Assembly: GCF_027580225.2 (NCBI RefSeq)
Contig: NC_073355.2
Location: 21,511,501-21,575,500 of the forward strand
From: Misgurnus anguillicaudatus
Lineage: Eukaryota > Chordata > Actinopteri > Cypriniformes > Cobitidae
Length of the DNA stretch: 64,000 bases
Direction of reading: 5' to 3'
Position 1 is the first letter of the stretch, and each line of letters starts with the position of its first letter. The notes below the pieces were generated by a model. That model was not told the origin of the DNA. It worked only from the letters and a program-made list of their open reading frames with translations, and searched no databases. The translations under genes were made by a program, and so were the position numbers. Shown in pieces: positions 26,563-58,552 of the stretch.

Positions 26563-27039
26563 GATTGTGTAGCCTACAGAACTAGACTGAGAGACAATTT
26601 AAAGGCCTTTGCAAGTGTTTTGGGTTAATTAGCTGATTAGAGTGTGGCACCAGTACCTGTACTTATTGGTTTACTTGCATAACCAAAATAAACACTTAAG
26701 CATATTTTAAGATAATATACATCATTTCAGTCAAGTTACTACAGTACTGTATACTTTCTTCAATACTTTAAACATATCAGGGTGGTTTCTGGGCTTATGT
26801 CTAGTCTCAGACTAAAATGCATGTTTGAGCTGCCTTAATTTAAAAGCATCTTGCACCGACACATCTTAGCATATATCAGTGCCATTGTTTTGTCTCTCAA
26901 CTTTGTCTTAAACTACAAAGATGTCCTAAACTAAGGCGTAGCCCTAAACCATGTACGAGAAACTCCCATAGTTTTCAATGTGATTTTATCTGATTACAAA
27001 ATACATTCTGAAAATCTCTGCAAAAGCAGATAAATGAGA

Positions 27040-27558
27040 CGACTGCTCAAGGTTTGCTTTTATTAAACATCACAAGAATCTTAAAAAAACAGATAAAACA
27101 TTAGAAAAACAGACATGAATTTCAGACACCTGGGTATAAATCTATAGAGGCAGACCATACTGGCATTATGATATCATTCATGTGCTTTGGGTTAAGGCAG
27201 TGTCAGAAGAGGAGAACTGGTAAGTAACAGTGTTTGGTCCTTGTTATAGGGTGGACTACTTGTTAGGCCTGAATTTTAGCAATGGCAAATTCTTGATTCA
27301 AGAAAAGCCTTTATATCATTTTTTTTGCTATGTATAACTAAATGTTTTATGAAGGCTCATGATGTTAGGTATAGAACCTAAATTGTACCGGTAATTTAAA
27401 CAACTTCAGATGTAAACCAATAATGTAACAATAGATGGACAAACATGAATGGCAAAAGATAAAGTAACAGAAGCAGATTTTGTGTTTTAAAACCAAATCG
27501 AATTTGTATCTTTTTAAAGACTTTTGCTAGCTCAAAAGCTGATCTATGATCGGACAAG
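27040..27558 (-). other. map3k14 3' UTR with poly(A) signal
   Basis: On the minus strand AATAAA lies at 27059-27064, about 500 bases after the stop codon. This gives a 3' UTR of roughly half a kilobase. No other feature is seen between the stop and this signal. Confidence 0.55.
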
Positions 27559-38675
<11,117 letters not shown>

Positions 38676-39778
38676 CTTGGTATTCCTAAAAAAAAGGCAA
38701 AGAAACAGTGGTTAGGCATTTTTAATCCATACCATACAGCTTCAGTGTTTACAGCCTATTAATAAGTATTGGCGTAGAAATGCGGGAAGAAGAAATTATT
38801 TTAACGTGATATTAATACAGTTCCTCTTTAAACTGATTGCAGTGTCACACGCACACACATAGTCTGATCATAACCGCTTCACAGACAAGGTTACCACACA
38901 CCTGGCCATCTCTAACCGGCACTGGTTATGCTAACTGGCAGGAGTAGGTATTTTGTTTCAGATGTGACAAGATGATACCAATTCATTTATTGTTCCCCCT
39001 AAAAGCGATTCGCTCACACGCCTGAACTTTGTACCTGCTGACAGACAGAGGCCGCAATGTTTAGCGTGAACACAAAGACTCTATTCTCCACACCAACATT
39101 TCCTTCTTCTAAAGGTTAATCTGTGGAGTGGGAGGAGCCAGGAAAATCCACGATCTGCTGAGGATGAGATATGAGCTTTCAGCTTCAATCGCTTATCAAG
39201 ATGAGATCGGGCTTTATGTGGTTCACACCACATCTGTTGTGTTGTTTTGACACTGTTTGACAGGACACAGCCCCCGCCTGGTTTAAAGCTACAGTAAATA
39301 CAACCCCGAACTCATTCGAGAAATGAAAAAGACCTAATTTAGACCATTATATCAGCGTTGGTTATCTCTGATCAATTACAAAAGTGAGTCAGCTCAGTGT
39401 GACTATTTCTCACTAATTCACTGCAGGTATCCGTGGGAGGTGGACGTAACGAGAAGATCCTTTTCATGTCCCTGATGAATATTTGATCCAAAACAGGCAA
39501 GGTTCACAAGGTGTGGTTTCGCATTTTTTCGTATACTTCCTCATTGTTTGGAAACATGGTAATGTGTTTGTTAATGTTGCTTGGTAAGGTAAGCGTCACT
39601 ATTGCAATGCTCATACTGTACATACAGTAGAATAGTGGAACAAGACTTATAAGTAGTAACTGTAGACAAGATATTGAGAAGAACCGTGTAGTTAGTTTTA
39701 AATTAACCAGATTAGTAATGGTAACATGGTTGGGAGTAAAAATGTCATAGGGAAGGACCCCAGCTAGATGCCAAAATA

Positions 39779-39918
39779 TTTGCATTTTATATTTACGCAT
39801 TTTGCAGATGCTTATAAGCAAAAAAAATTATCAGTATGTGTGTTTCTTGGGTTCGAACCCAAGACCTCTCGTGCTGCTAACACAATGCTCTACCACTAAG
39901 CTATACAGAAGCATTGTT
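39779..39918 (-). repeat. tRNA-derived SINE, copy 3
   Basis: The minus strand shows GTATAGCTTAGTGGTAGAGC (A-box region) and GGTCTTGGGTTCGAACCCAA (B-box region), the best-preserved tRNA-like head in the window. Confidence 0.75.
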
Positions 39919-40071
39919 TTTGTAGTGACTTGCAGTGCACTTAAAGGTGCAATGTGTGACTTTAAGAAGGAAATGCAATTTAATATACATAACTGTATAA
40001 AAACCTTACAATTGTATTTGCTTTATTACCTTTGAATGAGCCGTTTTTATCTACATACACCATGGGTCCCC

Positions 40072-40425
40072 TTAAATGCATTCACATTAGCAGCGACTAG
40101 CAGTAGCAGAGTGAAGCGATCTCATTGATTTCAACGAAAGCTCGGGGGCATCCGACGACAGTGACCGCTGGGGACCGGATAGGCGTGTCCAATCACGGGG
40201 CAAAGTTGAGAAAAGTTTAACTTTATGCAAATTATAAGCGCATTTTGGAGCGACTACCAATGAGAACAAAGCAGTGGATTTTATGTCATCCATCTCTCGT
40301 CAGTGACTGGAGTGGACGTTACTCATTTGTTTAAGTCAACCAGATTTAGACACACCTCCTAACAACCTCTTTGAAAGAGACGAGCGACACACAGTGACAA
40401 AGTCGCTTATAATGTGAATGTACCT
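40072..40425. repeat. Dispersed element related in inverse to 51684-52030
   Basis: It shares, in opposite orientation, the blocks GGCGTGTCCAAT.., AGTTTAACTTTATGCAAAT and CAATGAGAACAAAGCAGTGG with 51684-52030. It is non-coding. The ends (CATTCACATTAGCAGCGAC and CGCTTATAATGTGAATG) look like inverted repeats. Confidence 0.6.
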
Positions 40426-40916
40426 TAACCCCCCAGTCACATAGCTACAAGAGACAGAGACAGAGTGACAGGCTACCATTCATTTTCAATGGGAGTGGCC
40501 GTTTGCCAGCGACAAGCGACGAGCTCGCCTCTGCGCCGAGCAAGGTGGGGCCAAAATATACAAGAAGTCTATTTTATGCAAATGCTGAGCGATGCAACAA
40601 AGCGACTGCCAATCGGAGTGAAGGGGCAGCGTGACGTGGATGAGTGACTCGAGTTTAAGAAAATAATTCAAAATGTCGGAACATGCGTATTTCTGTATGA
40701 TACGTTTGGCATTTTATCTCATATCTCTTACTTTTGTCGAGAAATAAATACTTTTACATCCAAAAACATCGTTCTTCTTCTTGTAACTTAACAATTCCTC
40801 TGAAGTGACTTTTGTTTAGCCCACATTGTTGCGGCTACGCCATAGAACCTACACATAACTATAATAAGCCCTTTACATGGAAGTCATCATTTCGTGCCAT
40901 CATGTTTCTACAGTAG

Positions 40917-41470
40917 CCCTAAATTGGCAATAATAATAATTAGTTACATTTATATAGCGCTTTTCTGCAGCACTAAAAGTGCTTTACATATGAAAAGGGG
41001 GAATCTTCTCAACCACCACCAATGTGCAGCATCCACTTGGATGGTGCGACGGCAGCCATATTTCGGCAGAATGCCCACCACACACCAGCTTATTAGTGGA
41101 GAGAAATATTGCCAATTATTATATGAGGGGATGATTAGTAGGCCAATGGGCAAGTTTGCCCAGGATGCCAGGGCACACCCCTACTCTTTTTCAATGAACA
41201 TCCTGGGATTTTTAACGACCACAGAGAGTCAGGACCTTGAACGTCTCATCCGAAAGACAGTGCTTTTTGACAGTATAGTGTCCCCATTACTATACTGGGG
41301 TGTAAGGACCCACACAGATCACAGGGTGAGCACCCCCTGCTGGTCTCACTAACAGCTTTACCAGCAGCAACCTGGTTTTCCCAAGTCTTCCATCCAAGTA
41401 CTGACCAGGCTCAACCCTACTTAGCTTTTTTAGTGGGCAACCAGTCTTGGGCTACAGGGTGATATGGCTG
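40917..41470 (-). repeat. SINE3-type element with 5S rRNA-derived head
   Basis: At 41385-41440 the plus strand reads CTTCCATCCAAGTACTGACC then AGGCTCAACCCTACTTAGCT, the complement of the 5S rRNA internal promoter region. The other end (TTTATATAGCGCTTTTCTGC) is the widespread fish tail. Orientation is minus. Confidence 0.75.
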
Positions 41471-43396
41471 CTGGCTGCTTAAAGGCGGGTGCATGATCTC
41501 TGAAAGCCAATGTTGATATTTGAAATCACCTAAACAAACACGCCCCTGCCCCAATAGAATCTGGACCTTCTTTTGATAGCCCCACACATACGAAACCCAG
41601 GCAACAATGTTGGTTCGTAGACACGCCCCTTACTGCTGATTGGCTACAAGTGTGTTTTGGTACTCCCTTTTCAATTTTTTTTTAAATCATGCACCCCGCC
41701 TTTAATGGACAAAATGGCTGCTGGCAGCTTAATGGACGTTTTGTTGTCTCAGACCATGACGTGTTTGTCCTGTTGCAGCTACCGTAGCACTTATGGTGGT
41801 GAAATTCTTCCTCACCTTTATTTTATTTAAAAAAAACATGCTTTATTTTGAGATAAATTACTACTGACACGTTTTCATAATACTAAAGTACTACAGTCTT
41901 ATAGTCCTCTGTCCAGATGAAAAGATCTTCTCCCCATGGAAAAACTCACACAGTTACAGCATGTTGCATCAGTGAGCCTTCACATGACCCCAGTTAATCT
42001 GTACAACACAGTCTCTCTCTCTCTCACTCTCTCTCTCCGGCCATCTCTCTTCAGTGTGCATAGTACCTCTAAACTAAGAGAAAACAGGCCTCCATCTAAA
42101 ACTGATGTCATTCGCGTAGTCGCTGCCAAATGTTTATTGGCAGCTAAGAGCCGACTCCTCCATTTTGACTCTTATTAAAAAGGTTGTTACATCATGAAAA
42201 TGACTTCAGAGAGCAATCACAGCACTGTGGGAAGATTAAAAATCATCTTTCTGCTTTAGACACAATTCATGCATGAGTAATGGAACAATGTTGCAATCTC
42301 CACAGAGTCACGTAGCCAAATGACCTGCACTTCTTCAAACTTCAAACAGAGACCCGTTTCACACGGCAAGATCACATGCGCCTGCAAGCGAGAAACCGAC
42401 ATCACGAGACGAGAGAAATGCAGATGCTGCCTGTCTTATACTGACTAAAACAACGTTTCAGGTTTCCATTCATTTAAACAACAGCAATTGCTAAATGTTA
42501 TCTAGCAGCTAGCACAAATGTGATCTCAAAGCACTTTCTTATCTGAGAAAGAGAAAGAAGATAACATACCAGGTAAGTGTCTTATATACAGGCTTGCATT
42601 CTTCAAATGCATAAAGGAAGAGAATGTATGCGACCTTCTCCAAATGCTTATGGACTAACACTGGCCTGTGTCCGGTTCCTGCTTTCCCTCTCCTTCAGTC
42701 AGTATGCACCTCTGACGATTGATCCCGCTGGCTCTCGGCCATGTCGAGCACTGCTGCGCTCTGATTGGAGAGGGCTGATTTACGGGAAATCCATTTCAGT
42801 TTCCCCTCCCTGCTCTCTCCCCTCCTCCTCCTCCCCTTCACTTACAGGCAGCTCAATAACCTCACCTGCCTAAAAGCCTCTTTGTATTTTTAACTGCACT
42901 CTTGGATAAAAGAAAACATGTACAATGGTCTAATAAGATCCTGTTTATAATTTCCATTTGATTTATCATCTTGATAAAACTTATACTGGCTTGTAAAATA
43001 CAACCTTGTTCTCTCTCACAGGAAAAGTGAGAATCAATCACAAAGTGTCAATTTTTTCCTATGGCCAAGTTCTTAACTTTGCTTTAGAGTAGCTGAGGAT
43101 CAAAGATCAATGCATTTTAATTATGCAAAAAATAAACACTTTCATGCTAAATAAAAATGTAAAAAGTGAATCAACTATGATTTATCATTTTTAAACCTAT
43201 GTTCTGATTGTGACATTGCAAAGCAGTTTCACATGCAGTAGGGCTGCACGATCATGACAAAAATGCAGAGTATTCACCTTGATATTGCGGTTATTGCTGA
43301 CAGTTAATAGACTTTACAGTGAAGTTTTGAAGTGTTTTATAACTTTGTTTTATCAACTTATCGATTTTATAATCTCCGATTTACCACTGTATTTGG

Positions 43397-44571
43397 TAGG
43401 GGTGTAGCAATACATCCATATAGATCGATACATCGATTTTATTAAATGATCAGATGCATCGATGCCACACTGTAAAAAAATTCCGTAGAAATGGGTTGCC
43501 GGTAACTTAGCGTAGATTTAAATTTATGTTTTTACTGGCAACATTTCGTTCAAAGTTAAATGAACATTAAACACTTACCAGTCTTTGTCTTTACAGAGTA
43601 AAACTAAAAAAACAGCATCAAGCAAAACATTATGGTAAACAAAATCTGAAGCAAAAAACAGAAAAAGGTTGATGATGATTTCTGGTTCCCAGAATGCTTT
43701 GCATGAGGCTGTTATTGTATAGTTTTATTCTTTAAAGATAAAGACTTGTTAATATTTAAATTGTATTTAACTTTGAACAAACTCTTGCCAGTAAATAACA
43801 TAAACGTAAATCTACGGTAAATTACTGGCAACCCAGCTGCAATAACAATGTAATTTCTACGGAATTTTTTTACAGTGCACACGTAAAAAAATCGATTTAA
43901 GTTTTCTTATCGCACATTTTTGTTTATTGTATCTGCTAGCATCAGCAAGTAAATGCGATGCACCAACAAAGCAGTTGTAGCAGCGAAAACACAGCGAAAG
44001 AAACAAAAGACGAGTGTTTGTTTAGCACTACAGGTGATATTGTCCATGCAAAGCGCAGTGTCCTCTCTCATGAACATGTTGATTTTTTTTTTTAGAAACA
44101 TCTCTCAAAAGAGACGGTTGTGCGACAGATCAAATGCTTAAGTTTAACAGCTTTATTTTTTTTTATTATACTACCTCAGTGATTGTCACTATTGCACATT
44201 TTGGCAAAAGACTTTGACTGTTGCCATCATAAGCTTGATTTTATGTGACATTTTGCCCATCATTATTCATTTTTCTTTATTTAAAAATGTGTATTTTTGT
44301 TAGTTTGTTGTTGTAAATGTTCCAATTGGGAAAGATATTGTGCCATTTTCAAAGAGTTTAAGTAAATGTTCATGTTATATATTTTGGTCGCATTTGTAAG
44401 GAAAAAATCTAACTGCTTAACCAGGCACGTAATATAAAAATACCGATAAATTAATCGGATTGAATCGTAATCGCATCAAGAAGTGTTTGATGTATTGGCA
44501 AACCCCCCATCGTTGGCGGAGAAAATCGATTTTGTATCGAATCGTACAAATCTGTCCGATTTACACACCTA
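43397..44571. mobile_element. hAT-type element with perfect 8-bp target duplication (nested)
   Basis: TAGGGGTGTAGCAATACATC at the left and TTTACACACCTA at the right, flanked on both sides by GTATTTGG (43389-43396 and 44572-44579). ATCGAT motifs recur inside both ends. It carries the palindromic unit 43469-43879. Confidence 0.86.
43469..43879. mobile_element. Palindromic MITE with ACACTGTAAAAAAATTCCGT ends (innermost)
   Basis: ACACTGTAAAAAAATTCCGT and ACGGAATTTTTTTACAGTG are inverse. Internal TTACTGGCAAC blocks occur in both orientations. Same family as 3420-3629. Confidence 0.78.
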
Positions 44572-45004
44572 GTATTTGGTGTCCAAACATGAAATGAGCA
44601 AAAAAAATGGATAACTTTATTTGAGGCTTTTGGCAATTATGTACGTAATTGTTTCAGCCGTAATTGTAATCCCAATTAGTTTTTCATTTAATTGTGCAGC
44701 CCTAACATACAGTGTAAACAACACATCACTGTCGTTCAGGAAATCCACAGCCCTTAGAAAAAACAAAAAACTATTTACTTCCGTTTACGTAACATTAACA
44801 TTCCTTGCCAGCTTAACATTCTATAAAACTGGTTTAACGGCTTCACTAAATGGTTTTGAAGCTAAAAATAAGATTGTATGCAAAAAGGCATGATAACAAT
44901 GTACAACCTCATACCTTTAAGAATCACTGGATCGCACTGAACGATATAGACGGTTTAATCGGACACTTGTTTATGTTGGTACTGCTGAAACCATCTATAC
45001 TTAC

Positions 45005-46182
45005 TTAAAGATACAAATTGTAGAATCCGCCACTAGAGGGCGCAGAATCAAAACAATAACAGTGATGTAGATTAATGACGTTCTGAAGCAGCGTGGAATG
45101 ATGGGATTTGTGAGCCCAGTCTCCTGAAAATGCGTATAAATAGCACAAAGTGTAAAACTCGTGCAATAGATACGCCAAATTCCACTTTGGCGTGCATATG
45201 ATACGCAAGTTCTTCCCATTCACCTAAACGGGGCATCTTTTTTTGTCGTTTTATTTATTGGTTTCTCAATTTTTTTGCTATTTTTTACCATTTTCGCTTG
45301 GGTTTAGGGTTAGAACAACTTTTTGTTATATAAAAATGACATCCTAACCCACTCTAACCCCAACTCCAAGCGACCATGGCTTAAATATGGACAGAAACAT
45401 TGAGAAACCTGTATATTAAATAACCTTATTAAGCAAATCTAAAATCTAACCCTAAACCCAAGCGAAAATGGTTTAAAAAACAGAAAAAAATTGAGAAACC
45501 AATAAATAAAACGACAAAACATGATGCCCCGTTTAAGTGAATGGGAAGGACTTGCGTATCATATGCACGCCAAAGTGGAATTTGGCGTATGTATTGCACG
45601 AGTTTTACACTTCGTGCTATTTATATGCAACCTCAGGAGACTGGGTAGGATTTGTTGTCTTTAACTCAACCGATGATGGCCATCAATCAGACGCAAACGA
45701 GAAATCATGTTAACAGATGATGTAAAGTAATCAAGTTTTATAAATGTTATGTTTAAAGACATTGTTTTATTTCATTATGTAAGGTTTCATGTAATGTTCA
45801 AAGCGAAATTGTTAGTCATAGATGTTATTAGCCCAATTTGAATGTTTTGTTAACACGGCACAGAATTAAGTGTTCAGATCAACAAACTTACCATAAACAA
45901 ACGTGTAGCCTGACAGACGCTATACTGCATACTTCCACATTTGTTCATGACACTGTTGTCATGTGGTTTACCGTCAGTAAAGGCGGTAACAAAGGGTAAC
46001 GTGGATATTATTGTCATTGACAGGTGACTGCACTGCCCCATGTCACTGTTTAGAAAGGCAATTTACTAGTAGTTAAAAACATTAGACTAGAGATATTAGT
46101 AATTCGCTGGACAAAATATATAACACTGGCCTTGTGGTTTTTGGATAATTTACTGCAAATATCTTACAAATTGTACCTTTAA
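45005..46182. mobile_element. Repeat element carrying a long foldback
   Basis: TTAAAGATACAAATTGTAGA at the left answers CTTACAAATTGTACCTTTAA at the right. Inside, arms 45115-45313 and 45447-45647 are inverse copies of each other (CCCAGTCTCCTGA... and ...TCAGGAGACTGGG). Confidence 0.75.
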
Positions 46183-46929
46183 GACACAATGCTTATTCTT
46201 TCCACTCTCTGGACAACATATACCAACATATCTATTTTTTTGATTTTAACAATTGGACTGCTACAAATCACATAAAATGTCACTTCTAACCGAGAGTTCA
46301 GGGAAATTATGTGGTTTGCTTTGTAACGGTCAGACAAAAATTCGTTACCAGGCGTTAACTTTTCTGCACTAGCTGTAACACAATGCCGAAAACAACTGTA
46401 ATTATTAACAAGATCAATGTAAACATGCAGGTTCTCCATTTTTTTCTTCAGTCGAAAGGTTTTTGCAGAAGTGAGAACACAAAGCCAGAGGCTGATGAGG
46501 AAGAAGATACACAATGGCTGTCAGGGGATCCAGCGAGCCATGGCATACGGAAGTGTGGATGTTTCAGGCAAGTTAAACAGGAACAGTGTGGTATTGAGGC
46601 CCGGGCCAGGGGCCAGAAAGGAAAACACATTCTAAGAGCTATAATGACAGAGTTTACCACTGAAGTGTGCGACAAACAAACAGTTTAACCAAGGGGACTG
46701 TCCACTTCACATGACTTGACAATTCGTTAAAGACTGAACATAAGTTGTCGTGTTCTTGTTTATTGCGAGGCCAAAAATTGGACATCTGTAAATCTGTGTG
46801 ATATTAGATTCCGACAGGTGCGTAAAACCAAACTTAAAAAAAAAACACATATTTAAAGACCAACTTATTTCCCAACTAACAAGAAACATAAAAAATCATC
46901 ATTAAAAATCCAACATAAATCACATTAGC

Positions 46930-47311
46930 TAGAGCTGCACAGTTAATCGAAAAACTTACCGGGATTAAAATTATGGGTGAAATCGCCAAAAGTCTCAATT
47001 ACAGCTGTCCATTTGTGCTTATTTCTGTGCATTTCGGCAGTATATTTGGGCACCAAACACAGTGGTGAATCAAAGATTTTAAAATTGACAAGTTGACGTG
47101 TACTTTAGCCATTCGTTTTGGATTTTTTACTAACAACATAACTCCCAGAATTATTTGTTTACATTATATTATTTAGTTTTGAATAGAATTAACAATGCAG
47201 CTGCTTCAAATAAACGTCAAGACTTCAATGTAAAGTCTATTAATTTGCAATAATACAATATAAAGGTGAATAATGGTCAATTATGATTTTTTTCATAATT
47301 GTGCAATCCTA
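46930..47311. mobile_element. hAT-type MITE related to 43239-44704
   Basis: TAGAGCTGCACAGTTAATCG and CATAATTGTGCAATCCTA ends; flanks ACATTAGC and ACATGAGC share 7 of 8 bases. Confidence 0.75.
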
Positions 47312-48463
47312 ACATGAGCAATCATTTCCAAGATTTCCAGATGTAAAAAAGCAGGAAAAGAGAATGCACATGTCCTAATTCTTTTCAGAATATTATGCAA
47401 AAATATTCAAACAGCTGTGGAACACAAAAACGAAACAGCACTTTTTTAAGAATTTAAACTCAATCATGTAAACTTATTCAAAAAACCTGGATGTGATTAT
47501 CAATGCCTGTTTGTTACTCTTCATATGAGGATCTGGGTGGGTGTGTGTGTGTGCGTGAGCATGACGGGTGAATATTGTAATAAAAGTGCAATCTTTCCAT
47601 TTTAGACGTTCAAAAAACTAAAACGCATGAAAGAGCAAATGGGTTGAAGCATGAAAAACAAGAGACGAGTTTTCCTATTTGGAAGTTAAAGGAAAACAGA
47701 CTCCAGCACACACACATTGAGACATTAGGCAATGACTCATCCACGCCCCCACAGATGAACAGGATGCTTGTGTCCTGAGTAAATCCTGCTCAAAAGTCTG
47801 ATCATACAGAGACTAGAGCCCTGCAACATCAGCCCAGAACAACCTGTTGACCGGGCCACTGCATACTGACCCCTGCATACTGCCTAAAGTGGGCAAACTA
47901 TGTCAGGGGTCCATCTGCTACCAGGAGATACAAGTCTTTTGCTCTGAGACAGTTTCTATATGCGCACATGTATGGACATTAATCACATTATTGACAGTAG
48001 ATATGCACATTGTATGTTTATAAAATGTTTATTAAATATATTATAAATGCTACTGTGAATTTGTGCACACACATACAAACAAATTATAGACAACTACTGG
48101 AATAAATATACAATTTGTTGTTAAAATTAAAAATAAATAAATAAATGTAAAAGTTAAGGATGTGCATAATTTTTTATCTTATTTTTATGCGACATTTGTA
48201 CTATTTTTAAAAGTAAATTGTTAATTGTATAAAATACTTTAAAAGTCCTTTTAGGGGTTGCACAAAGAGAAGCGTTTAAAACGCATTTAAACTGTAAAGA
48301 ACCAGAAGCGTTTTAACTTCCTCCCTCGCCATTCCGCCATTTCGTACAAGTCAAGTACAAGTTTTAACTCCGAATTTAATGGATATAACCGTTGTGAGTA
48401 TTAAAGACGGACATTTGTGTCGGTCACTAAAAGGGAAATTTAATAAAGTTAAGGGGACTTACC

Positions 48464-48560
48464 GTAATTGTAAAAAAATAGACGGCGGAGAATTGTCTCG
48501 TAACGGAGAGTGTCGAGCGGCTCGGATCGCTTGAGACAGGCAGATAAAGGCGGTGCCTCA
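48464..48560 (-). other. Candidate 5' UTR exon of map3k14
   Basis: The CG-richer stretch 48480-48560 ends on the minus strand in ACAATTACG followed by gtaagt (48464 downward), a strong donor with no long frame before it. It lies about 1.1 kb from the gpatch8 start and points toward map3k14, whose first coding exon opens at an acceptor near 38686 and so needs an upstream non-coding exon. This link is an inference from position and splice signal only. Confidence 0.3.
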
Positions 48561-49631
48561 AAACCTAGTGAACCGGCTAGATAGACAGCATTAGCATTTT
48601 TGAGCATCCGTGTTCGCGAGGCTTTCTAGATAGGCAGTACATTACGGTTTGAAATACAGTATATGACATCACAACTAAGATTCATATCGAAAGTAAAGTT
48701 TTCGCTAAAGCAATATTGAGGTGGTTTGTTGGCCATATTAAATTTGATGCAACTAAGTTTGGTAAAATGCTCCAAAAATAAAACAAAAGCGCAGTGCAGT
48801 CAAATATAAAAAAATTTACATTATGAAACACGACACTGTACTGTACAATGTTAATAAAACATTAAGCAGAAAAAAAACAAAAACAAAATTGTAAAAGCGT
48901 GTCAGAAGAACCCTGTCATATTTTAAGTTTATACAGTGGAATGTTTAAATGTTATGTATAGGAAAATTAGGACTCATTTACGTTACTTAAAAACGTTTTT
49001 TTTGGGGGGGGGGGTATATATAAAAATGTTGTCTATTGTGACTCTGGCACTTTAATCATAATACAAATGTTTTGATCTATAGCGTCATCTAGTGGCTGGC
49101 TCATTGACACGCCGACCACTGAAAAAACAAAAGTGTATGAGAAGCATTTACAAAATGTTCAGAGATATGTTTTTCTTTCTGTCACTTAGAGTGATCAACA
49201 AATGCAACAGTGAAAACGGAATATATGAATGACGACAATTTATGGAAAATACTATGTAAATGAACAATAAAAAGTGAGTAATAAACTAAGTATCAGATAC
49301 ATTTGCAAATAGAGTAAACGTAGTTTATTTCTTATAATAAAGAAAATGGAATCTACATTTTCAAGTTGGATACTCAAAATCTGGAAATATACACACATAT
49401 ATTTATGTTTTATTACTGATAAACGAAGAATGTAACAATGTGCCATTCATACTATAAACAACATGCATCCAATGCGCAGATTATGTTGCTCATAGATGAT
49501 TGGATATTCTACCTGTCAATCAACATATGGCCACTGCTATTGGTCCATCACTTATCCTCTTACTTCACTGGGCGTTTCAGTCAACAGAGGAGCAAGTCGA
49601 AACGCAGGAGACAAGGCGAACACTAGAGAAA
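48561..49631 (+). promoter_or_regulatory. gpatch8 upstream region
   Basis: About 1 kb before the gpatch8 ATG. It has a G-run at 49003-49013 and no coding exon. The last 130 bases before the ATG are less AT-rich and are probably 5' UTR. No clear TATA box. Promoter role is inferred from position. Confidence 0.35.

Positions 49632-58552
<8,921 letters not shown>

Larger units (their letters stand above)
24760..26690. mobile_element. Rearranged Tc1/mariner element
   Basis: The left part (24905-25190) carries the transposase 5' end on the plus strand. The part at 26660-25260 carries a nearly whole transposase on the minus strand beginning with the same sequence, so the 5' ends face each other as an inverted pair. 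A 370-bp unrelated block (about 25378-25752) is inserted in the minus-strand copy between GAGCCCAAGTT and CATCTTCCTC. Confidence 0.78.
43239..44704. mobile_element. hAT-type MITE, outer element of a second nest
   Basis: The ends TAGGGCTGCACGATCATG and AATTGTGCAGCCCTA have flanks ACATGCAG (43231-43238) and ACATACAG (44705-44712), 7 of 8 identical. A related element is at 46930-47311. Confidence 0.8.
38687..48463. other. Region upstream of map3k14 coding exons
   Basis: Nearly 10 kb without a recognisable coding exon. It holds a SINE (39779-39918), a dispersed element (40072-40425, inverse relative at 51684-52030), SINE3 (40917-41470), nested hAT elements (43239-44704), a palindromic element (45005-46182) and a hAT MITE (46930-47311). 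It probably is map3k14 intron 1 plus its controls. Confidence 0.5.

Noticed and set aside
40894..41352. 152-codon plus-strand frame
   Set aside because: It is antisense through the SINE3-type element; repeat-derived.
45295..45475. CCCTAA/TTAGGG-like words suggesting interstitial telomere repeats
   Set aside because: Only isolated words within the arms of the foldback; no tandem array.
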